Below are positions 58,059 through 64,000 of a stretch of 64,000 nucleotides of DNA, one piece after another. The DNA is taken from the NCBI GenBank assembly GCA_964498395.1, contig CAZCHE010000008.1:124001-188000 (forward strand). Direction: 5' to 3'. The position numbers and the translations under genes are program-made. The DNA is from Parapedobacter sp964498395. Lineage in GTDB: Bacteria > Bacteroidota > Bacteroidia > Sphingobacteriales > Sphingobacteriaceae. The stretch's first letter is position 1. Every line of letters begins with the position of its first letter. Under the pieces are notes generated by a model that saw only the letters and a list, made by a program, of their open reading frames with translations, searched no databases and was not told where the DNA came from.

Positions 58059-59610
58059 ATAACTTGATCTCTACCTCTTTGCCATTGAAGAAATGGAACT
58101 CTGTGAGGTGATATGAGGCGACGGCCTTGACCTTTATCCATCGACCGAACTTGAAATACCACTTCATGCGGCGCGAGATAAGACCTGCTTTGATGTAGGC
58201 ATAGATATAGGGATGCACACAAAGCGTGATGTCTTTTTCATTCTGTTCGTGGAGGATGAAATTCAGGTTGTTTTCGATATCGTCCATCAGCACGATACTC
58301 GAGCGTATCTCGCCGGTACCATCGCAAGCCGGGCATTTTTCATTCGTTACGATAGACATTTCCGGCCGTACGCGCTGCCGCGTAATTTGTACCAAGCCGA
58401 ATTTGCTTGGCGGCAAGATGGTATGCCGTGCGCGGTCGGCTGCCATGCACTGCTTGAGGTGGGCATGTAGTTCCTTGCGATTGGCGGGCTTGTGCATGTC
58501 GATGAAATCGATGACCACGATGCCTCCCATATCGCGCAGCCGGAGTTGGCGGGCAATCTCCTTGGCCGCTTCCATATTGACCTGAAGTGCGTTTTCCTCT
58601 TGGTTTTCCTTATTAGCGGTCCGGTTGCCACTGTTCACGTCAATGACGTGCAGGGCCTCGGTGTGTTCGATCACTAGGTACGCACCACCGTGTAGGTTTA
58701 CCGTTTTGCCGAATGCAGCCTTGATCTGCCTCTCGATGCCGAAGTGCTCGAATATGGGCTCTTTGTGCTTGTAGAGCTTAACGATCTTTTCAAGGTCTGG
58801 CGAGATTTCCTGTACATACGAACGCGTTTCGTCATAGATCATCTGGTCATTGACGTAGATGTGCGAAAACTCGTCGGTGAGGATATCCCGCAAGATGGTA
58901 GACGTCCGATCCATTTCGCCAAGCACCTTCTGCGAAGGTTCGGCGGCACGCAGGCGACTGGTGAAAAGCTCCCATTTGGAGATGAGATCGAGCAGGTCTT
59001 TTTGCAATTCGGCTACACCCTTTCCTTCAGAAACTGTACGGATGATCACCCCGAAATTAGGGGGTTTGATACTCTCCACAATCTTTTTGAGCCGGGTGCG
59101 TTCGGCATTACCCTTGATACGCTTGGAAATGGAGACTGCACTTGAAAAGGGTACCAGTACCACGTACCGTCCTGCGATGGACAAATCTGAACTTAACCGA
59201 GGGCCCTTGGTAGAAATGGGTTCCTTGGCTATCTGTACAGGCAACAACATGTTACGGCTCAATACCTCAGATATCTTGCCGGCCTTGTTGATGTCTTTTT
59301 CTAATTTTAAGCTATTGAGCAGTTTCTCTTTGTAACTGCCATTCTTTACTATCTTGGTCAGCTTGATGAGTGACTGGACTTGGGGTCCCAAATCCAGGTA
59401 GTGCAAAAAGGCATCTTTTGAATAGCCGACATCTACGAATGCGGCATTGAGGCCGGGCATGATTTTTTTGATCCTGCCCAAGTAGATGTCGCCTACGGCA
59501 TAATTATTATTTGCCTGCTCTTTGCTGAGCTCTACAAGCTGTTTATCCTGAAGTAAAGCAATAGTGACCCCTTTGTCTAGGGTCGAATCGATGATTAATT
59601 CCTTTACCAA
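58057..59610 (-). CDS. rng: Ribonuclease E/G
   Basis: 517 aa. S1 domain at the N-terminus (GDIYLGRIKKIMPGLNAAF), metal-binding aspartates in HVIDVNSGNR and VVIDFIDM, and a zinc-link-like CPACDGTGEI. Length fits RNase G. It processes rRNA 5' ends and decays mRNA. HU lies upstream with two genes between, a standard Bacteroidota neighbourhood. Confidence 0.93.
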   Translation of the reverse strand: MVKELIIDSTLDKGVTIALLQDKQLVELSKEQANNNYAVGDIYLGRIKKIMPGLNAAFVDVGYSKDAFLHYLDLGPQVQSLIKLTKIVKNGSYKEKLLNSLKLEKDINKAGKISEVLSRNMLLPVQIAKEPISTKGPRLSSDLSIAGRYVVLVPFSSAVSISKRIKGNAERTRLKKIVESIKPPNFGVIIRTVSEGKGVAELQKDLLDLISKWELFTSRLRAAEPSQKVLGEMDRTSTILRDILTDEFSHIYVNDQMIYDETRSYVQEISPDLEKIVKLYKHKEPIFEHFGIERQIKAAFGKTVNLHGGAYLVIEHTEALHVIDVNSGNRTANKENQEENALQVNMEAAKEIARQLRLRDMGGIVVIDFIDMHKPANRKELHAHLKQCMAADRARHTILPPSKFGLVQITRQRVRPEMSIVTNEKCPACDGTGEIRSSIVLMDDIENNLNFILHEQNEKDITLCVHPYIYAYIKAGLISRRMKWYFKFGRWIKVKAVASYHLTEFHFFNGKEVEIKL

Positions 59611-60087
59611 CAGCTACTCCTGATTACAAAGCAGGTATGGATGGGGATAGCATGGTCGCTATGTGACGCCGGGATTAGACTCATAACGTCATCCACCGCT
59701 TACGATACGCGGTGTACGGGTCATCATTCAAAAACGAATGTCATTCACCATAATCGGCTAATTTTCTGATCTGCTATTGCAGTAGTTGCCAGTGTTCATC
59801 CCTCCCTTGTGGAGCTGATCATAAAACACATCCCTGACAATACCGTAACAAGCGATGACTTCACATGGCCATCCAATTTACCATTGCTTTGGATAAAACA
59901 ATAAAATACGTTTAAAAAGCACTGTATGGCGCTGACAACTCGGGTTTTAGACCCAAGCTCAGTCACCATAGCGCATTTGATAGGCCAATCCCTTCCGGTA
60001 TCATGTGGGGCAGAGTTCAATTGTGTACTAATCACGCTCATTTATATACCCCACTCCGGTAGTTGGCCTATGCCAGGCAAGCAATAC
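59611..60087. other. Intergenic region without a recognisable gene
   Basis: Short ORFs on both strands have no coding character. Some hairpins are present (for example ATCCAA/TTGGAT near 59873-59900). It is expected to hold the rng promoter. Confidence 0.4.
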
Positions 60088-60177
60088 TTATTTTTTCTTG
60101 TGCCTGTTTTTTCTTAAACGTTTTTTACGTTTGTGGGTAGCCATTTTGTGTCTTTTTCTTTTCTTTCCGCTTGGCAT
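60088..60177 (-). CDS. COX24/AURKAIP1-domain mini-protein
   Basis: 29 aa: MPSGKKRKRHKMATHKRKKR and a second basic stretch. More than half of the residues are Lys or Arg. It matches the short conserved domain of mitochondrial mS38 (AURKAIP1/COX24), which Bacteroidota possess as a free mini-protein and which is thought to bind the small ribosomal subunit. It is 31 bp downstream of the TPR gene on the same strand. Confidence 0.85.
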   Translation of the reverse strand: MPSGKKRKRHKMATHKRKKRLRKNRHKKK

Positions 60178-60208
60178 AGCTTAATTTTTTAAATGAATAA
60201 ATTAATGA

Positions 60209-61039
60209 TTATTTGCTCAATTCATCGATTTTACGATTGATAAACTGAGTGAGGGTTGGATCTGCGGCGAGATCCCTGCTTTTTTCAAAAGCGGCGATCG
60301 CCTCGCTTTTCAACCCAATGTTTTCGTAACTCGTTGCCAGATAAAAATAGGATTCTGCATCAGGCTGCAATGACACCACCGTCTTGAACCGATCTATCGC
60401 ACGGTCAAACTGCCGCGATTGCATGGAGAATAGGCCCAAGGTTTTATTGGCTTCTATGTGCGACGGATCGGCCGCCACCACTTCCTGTAGTAACGTTATA
60501 CCGGCCATCGGGGCATTCGTGCCACTCACATACGCACTTCCCAAGCCCGTTTTCGCATCCAGATTATCCGCATCGTATTCCAATGCCTGCTGGTAGGCAT
60601 GGATGGCGTTTGTGTTAAGCGCACGCGCCATCAGCGTGTCTTGGAGATTGGTGTATGCTTGTCGGTAGGCGTCTCCCGCTTTTAACCAGTAGGTAGGTGC
60701 CGAATCAAGCGTGGCCAGCTCTTCATAGATGAATCCAAGTGGAGCCGCCCTGTTCACGTCATCCCATTTTGTGGCCAACTCCTTCAGTAAGGCTGCTTTT
60801 TCAGCATCGGGAACACGTTGTAGCTGCGCTTCAATATCCGTGATTTCCTTGATAATGCTGGCGTTAAGCCCTTGCTTCGCTTGCTGTGATACGAACTCAA
60901 GCGTTATGGAAGAAGCCGCGTCGGATGCTGCGCCGCCGTCTTTATTTTCATTGACCAAACCTTTGATCGGTTGTGCTAACAAAAAACCCATCAGTACGAC
61001 GATGGATGTGATGATAGCGATCTGTTTGGTCTTTTGCAT
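60209..61039 (-). CDS. TPR-repeat protein with N-terminal membrane anchor
   Basis: 276 aa. One hydrophobic helix (IAIITSIVVLMGFLLAQPI) anchors it; the rest should be periplasmic. From residue 120 onwards at least four TPR units are visible (AYQQALEYDADNLDAKTGLG, NKTLGLFSMQSRQFDRAID, YFYLATSYENIGLKSEAIAA). It is located between HU and the COX24-like gene on the same strand, a conserved order in Bacteroidota. Probably a scaffold; partner unknown. Confidence 0.82.
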   Translation of the reverse strand: MQKTKQIAIITSIVVLMGFLLAQPIKGLVNENKDGGAASDAASSITLEFVSQQAKQGLNASIIKEITDIEAQLQRVPDAEKAALLKELATKWDDVNRAAPLGFIYEELATLDSAPTYWLKAGDAYRQAYTNLQDTLMARALNTNAIHAYQQALEYDADNLDAKTGLGSAYVSGTNAPMAGITLLQEVVAADPSHIEANKTLGLFSMQSRQFDRAIDRFKTVVSLQPDAESYFYLATSYENIGLKSEAIAAFEKSRDLAADPTLTQFINRKIDELSK

Positions 61040-61071
61040 GACGGATACTGGTATTGCCCGCTAGGGCAAGA

Positions 61072-61356
61072 TTATTTATTGCCGTTTTTTACTTTTTCGA
61101 CAAATGTTTTGGCCGGTTTGAATGTAGGCACGTAATGCGCAGGGATAATGATGGCCGTATTCTTTGAAATGTTACGTGCGGTTTTCTCAGCTCTTTTCTT
61201 TACCACAAAACTACCGAATCCTCTTACGTAAACATTCTCTCCCGAAATCATAGCGTTCTTCACCACTTTGAAAAAAGCCTCAACAGTTTCTTGAACATCT
61301 ACCTTCTCTAACCCAGTCTTGTTAGAGATTTCCGCGATAATTTCTGCTTTAGTCAT
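61072..61356 (-). CDS. HU-family DNA-binding protein
   Basis: 94 aa: MTKAEIIAEISNKTGLEKVD at the start, VYVRGFGSFVVKKRAEK in the middle and IIIPAHYVPTFKPAK in the DNA-binding arm, where the conserved Pro is present. It bends and compacts DNA. First gene of the HU-TPR-COX24 row. A minus-strand -7 box TACTTTTG lies at 61417-61424. Confidence 0.95.
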   Translation of the reverse strand: MTKAEIIAEISNKTGLEKVDVQETVEAFFKVVKNAMISGENVYVRGFGSFVVKKRAEKTARNISKNTAIIIPAHYVPTFKPAKTFVEKVKNGNK

Positions 61357-61416
61357 ATCTATATTTTTTGTAATTAATTATTTTTCAACACGTAAGCCCT
61401 TTCAATGTTGGGGATG

Positions 61417-61424
61417 CAAAAGTA
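61417..61424 (-). promoter_or_regulatory. -7 promoter box for the HU gene
   Basis: Reads TACTTTTG on the minus strand, about 60 bp before the start codon. Confidence 0.45.
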
Positions 61425-61580
61425 TCGCTTTAAAACGACATCTTAAAATAAAATTGTTAAATTTTTGTAAATGAGTCGTTTCGTCTGTTACGGGTGTGAT
61501 TTCACCCTTGGGTCATGGCGGGCATCATCTCGACGTGCATAGACGAAATAGTGGGCTGTCGTACACCGAACATGTTACGC

Positions 61581-61679
61581 GATAACGTTTTCGTAGATAA
61601 TTATTCATAAGGTACATTTATTCAGGTCTTTTTTGATTAATATTGGAGTTTGATACAATGAGTTTGTTTAAACGTTATC
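61581..61679. promoter_or_regulatory. Paired GATAACGTTT sites upstream of the hexuronate operon
   Basis: GATAACGTTT (61581-61590) and its complement AAACGTTATC (61670-61679) face each other about 90 bp apart. The AACGTT core is typical of LacI-family operators. The rest of 61425-61853 shows no gene. Confidence 0.5.
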
Positions 61680-61853
61680 CTTTGGTCTGCAATTGCGCCT
61701 CTTCCGCCCACTCTTCAGCTATTTTTGGGCCCGTAGCAACCAGCTACGCACCCAAAAGCGAGTTTCGATTGGACAAAAGATGCATCAATTTCGCCTTCAA
61801 AAATAAAGGTTAAACAAACTCCATATAAACCTCATAAATAAGTGAAATCGGAT

Positions 61854-62675
61854 ATGGAAGGAATACAACAGTTTTCGCTAGCGGGCAGGGTAGTGGTCAT
61901 TACCGGGGCTACCGGCGTTTTGGGCGAATCGTTTGCCCTGGCTACTGCGGCAGCAGGGGCTAAGGTGGCCATACTGGGCCGCAATGAAGAAAAAGCGGCG
62001 GAGCGAGTAGCGGCCATCAGGGCAAAAGGAGGAGAGGCTATGGCAGTAATCACAGATGTGCTGGATGAAGGTGCCGTGCACCAGGCCAAAGATACCATCC
62101 TCGGTGCATGGGGCACGATAGACGGATTGGTCAATGCGGCGGGGGGCAATATTCCCGGTGCGGTTATCGGGCCGGAGCAGAACCTCTTTGACGCCAAAAT
62201 GGAGGATACCAAGAAAGCGGTAGAACTCAACCTCTTTGGCACGGTCATCCCTACGCATGTTTTTGGGAGGGTCATCGCAGAGAAAGGCAAGGGGTCGATT
62301 GTAAATATCTCGTCATTGGCTGCGCAACAAGCCATCACCCGCGTGATGGGATATAACATGGCCAAATGTGCCATCGAGGGATACACGAAATGGATGGCGG
62401 TAGAGCTCGCCCAGCGTTACGGTGGTAAGGTGCGCGTCAATGCAATTGCCCCGGGCGTCTTTCTGACGGAGCAAAACCGCACGTTATTGACGAACCCCGA
62501 CGGGTCTTATACCGACCGCGCCCAACGCTTTGTCAACAATACCGCCTATGGCCGGCTAGGTGACCCTGTGGAACTGACAGGTACGTTGGTTTATTTGCTG
62601 AGCGATGCATCGTCATTTGTTTCCGGCGAGACCATACTCGTGGATGGCGGGTTTAATGCGTGGAGCGGGGTTTAA
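61854..62675 (+). CDS. SDR-family D-mannonate oxidoreductase (fructuronate reductase)
   Basis: 273 aa from the ATG at 61854; a GTG 12 bp upstream is also in frame. NAD-binding VITGATGVLGESFALA, NAAGG, and the catalytic set Ser in NISSLA with Tyr-x-x-x-Lys in YNMAKCAIEGY. It ends in SGETILVDGGFNAWSGV. Neighbouring uxuA and uxaC identify the substrate as fructuronate, which it should reduce to D-mannonate; this SDR type replaces the unrelated UxuB of enterobacteria. Confidence 0.85.
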   Translation: MEGIQQFSLAGRVVVITGATGVLGESFALATAAAGAKVAILGRNEEKAAERVAAIRAKGGEAMAVITDVLDEGAVHQAKDTILGAWGTIDGLVNAAGGNIPGAVIGPEQNLFDAKMEDTKKAVELNLFGTVIPTHVFGRVIAEKGKGSIVNISSLAAQQAITRVMGYNMAKCAIEGYTKWMAVELAQRYGGKVRVNAIAPGVFLTEQNRTLLTNPDGSYTDRAQRFVNNTAYGRLGDPVELTGTLVYLLSDASSFVSGETILVDGGFNAWSGV

Positions 62676-62684
62676 TTGGATGCG

Positions 62685-62742
62685 GATTCGCAAATGGGCA
62701 GATTCGCAAATAGGCAAATCCGCGAATAAGCGCATCAACAAA
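62685..62742 (+). repeat. Short stretch of the AATCxGCxA repeat
   Basis: Words such as GATTCGCAAAT and GGCAAATCCGCGAATAAGC recur at 9-15 bp. Same family as the large array at 37770-38190. Confidence 0.55.
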
Positions 62743-62751
62743 ACAAAAAGG

Positions 62752-63915
62752 ATGAATAAAAAACTAGAACAAACCTGGCGTTGGTACGGGCCTTCGGATT
62801 CCGTATCGCTGCAGGACGTGAAACAAGCGGGTGCTTCGGGGATCGTGTCGGCGCTGCACCATGTGCCGCATGGCGACGTATGGCCAATTGAAGATGTTCG
62901 CGAACGGAAACGTGTCATCGAGGATGCCGGCTTGACGTGGTCGGTGGTGGAAAGCGTGCCGGTACACGAAGCGATCAAGACACGTAGGGCCGATGCCGAT
63001 CGCTATATCGAAAATTATCGGCAAAGTTTGCGGCACCTCGCCGACTGCGGAATCAAAACCGTTTGCTATAATTTCATGCCTGTGCTCGACTGGACACGTA
63101 CCCAATTGGACTTGGAAATGCCCAACGGAGCCAAAGCCTTGTACTTTGATTGGACAGACCTCGCGGTGTTTGACCTGCATATCTTGAAAAGGCAAGGAGC
63201 GGAAAAGGATTATCCGGAAGCCATCGTTAATCGGGCTAACGAACGGTTTGCGGGGATGGACTCCGCGGCCATCGACCACCTCAGTGAAATCATATTGATG
63301 GGTATTCCTACGGAAAAGGGGGTGACGGTAGCGGATCTCCGGGCAAGTATCGACGAATATCAAACCATCGGTCGGGATGGCCTGCGCCAAAATCTCGTGT
63401 ATTTCCTATCAGCCATCGCCGATGTGTGCAACGAAACGGGAATCAAACTGACCATTCATCCGGACGACCCACCGTACCCCATCTTGGGGCTGCCGCGTAT
63501 CGCTTCTTCCAAAGAAGACTTGCAATTCATCATCCAGGCCGTGGATCAAGCCTTCAATGGGATCTGCTTTTGCACGGGATCGCTAGGGGCGGGTGTCCAG
63601 AATAATCCGGTCGATATCTTTGATGCGGTCAAAGAGCGGGTATATTTCGCGCACCTACGGAATGTGAAGAAAGATGCGGAGGGCAACTTCTTCGAGGCCG
63701 ACCACTTGGCTGGCGATGTCAATATGTATGCGGTGATGAAGGCATTGGTCGCCGAAAACCAACGGAGGTCCACCCCCATCCCGTTTCGGCCGGACCACGG
63801 CCACCAGATGTTGGATGACCTGCATAAGACGACCAATCCGGGATATTCGGCCATTGGCCGCTTACGAGGCCTCGCCGAATTAAGGGGTTTGGAACTGGGT
63901 ATTGTTGGCCAGTAA
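62752..63915 (+). CDS. uxuA: Mannonate dehydratase
   Basis: 387 aa from the ATG at 62752 (MNKKLEQTWRWYGPSDSVSL), the normal UxuA start. TVCYNFMPVLDWTRT, LTIHPDDPPYPILGLPRI, GICFCTGSLGAG and IPFRPDHGHQMLDD hold the metal-binding His, Cys and Asp residues. It removes water from D-mannonate to give 2-keto-3-deoxygluconate. It lies between the SDR and uxaC genes. Confidence 0.95.
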   Translation: MNKKLEQTWRWYGPSDSVSLQDVKQAGASGIVSALHHVPHGDVWPIEDVRERKRVIEDAGLTWSVVESVPVHEAIKTRRADADRYIENYRQSLRHLADCGIKTVCYNFMPVLDWTRTQLDLEMPNGAKALYFDWTDLAVFDLHILKRQGAEKDYPEAIVNRANERFAGMDSAAIDHLSEIILMGIPTEKGVTVADLRASIDEYQTIGRDGLRQNLVYFLSAIADVCNETGIKLTIHPDDPPYPILGLPRIASSKEDLQFIIQAVDQAFNGICFCTGSLGAGVQNNPVDIFDAVKERVYFAHLRNVKKDAEGNFFEADHLAGDVNMYAVMKALVAENQRRSTPIPFRPDHGHQMLDDLHKTTNPGYSAIGRLRGLAELRGLELGIVGQ

Positions 63916-63951
63916 CCGACAAGATTTGACAATATAAAAAGCACACGTGAT

Positions 63952-64000
63952 ATGGCTCATTTCCTAGACGACAATTTCTTGCTGCAATCGGCTACCGCTG
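63952..64000 (+). CDS. uxaC: Uronate isomerase, N-terminus only
   Basis: The window ends after 16 codons. MAHFLDDNFLLQSATA fits the start of UxaC, which normally begins with a short F-L-x-(D/N)-x-F-L-L-Q-(S/T) motif. It isomerises glucuronate to fructuronate, the substrate of the SDR enzyme in this operon. It starts 36 bp after uxuA. Confidence 0.75.
   Translation, partial: MAHFLDDNFLLQSATA

Noticed and set aside
59796..60041. 81-aa minus-strand ORF
   Set aside because: No ribosome site, odd residue mix and no likely partner; treated as intergenic.
1..64000. tRNA, rRNA or insertion-sequence transposase
   Set aside because: I looked for tRNA cloverleaf cores, rRNA signature words and DDE or tyrosine-recombinase motifs and found none that hold up.

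Overview
This looks like a chromosomal contig from a member of the Bacteroidota, most likely the Sphingobacteriaceae. The support is a SusC/SusD pair, an IPExxxVDY protein, DUF6520, MauE-type and LytTR proteins, a COX24-like mini-protein, and repeated matches to the Bacteroidota promoter -7 box TAnnTTTG. Two runs of exactly 100 N (47106-47205 and 51221-51320) are scaffold gaps, each inside a tandem repeat array.

Layout. (a) 1-3000 is a worn accessory zone: the start of a secreted protein, the C-terminal stump of an HNH endonuclease, four small minus-strand genes, a secreted protein, and a decayed copy of the 5' region of one small gene. (b) 3025-22180 is a defence island. It opens with a complete SspABCD-type DNA phosphorothioation cassette (cysteine desulfurase, DUF4007 protein, P-loop ATPase, PAPS-reductase-like protein). 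This runs into a stand-alone DUF262 protein and a Ser/Thr protein kinase. On the opposite strand lie an HNH-STAND-TPR protein and a tight operon of CBS-HEPN protein, SF2 helicase, GHKL/MORC-like ATPase and PLD nuclease, then an unknown Cys/His protein and an XRE regulator. Everything after sspD is clearly AT-richer than the Ssp genes. (c) 22290-22680 holds a likely structured RNA with two competing folds, followed by a 46-aa ORF. (d) 23111-29697 is a TlpA-SusC-SusD operon facing a DUF6520-MauE pair.

(e) 30000-41000 is mixed: an Smr protein, a membrane XRE protein, a DUF4143 ATPase with a dead second copy, Crp and LytTR regulators, a phage-like cassette (HTH, FN3 protein, DUF5675 protein, two tiny proteins) with two kinds of minisatellite, a probable sRNA with its own promoter, operator and terminator, a ParDE toxin-antitoxin pair between direct repeats, a lone MNT nucleotidyltransferase and a TylF-like methyltransferase. 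(f) 41231-61356 is mostly core: FAD oxidoreductase, pyk, acpP-fabF-rnc, hisS, radA, dipeptidase, beta-lactamase-like hydrolase, oxidoreductase, miaA paralogue, rng, COX24-like protein, TPR protein and HU. Heptamer repeat arrays and a four-helix-bundle gene interrupt it. (g) 61854-64000 starts a hexuronate operon: SDR fructuronate reductase, uxuA, and the first codons of uxaC.

How the genes may work together. In known Ssp systems SspABCD sulfurates the host DNA backbone and a DUF262-containing effector reads the mark. Here that effector appears to be reduced to its sensor half and joined to a kinase, while nuclease activity could be supplied by the neighbouring HNH-STAND and PLD/HEPN proteins. 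That link is inference; the gene identities rest on visible motifs.
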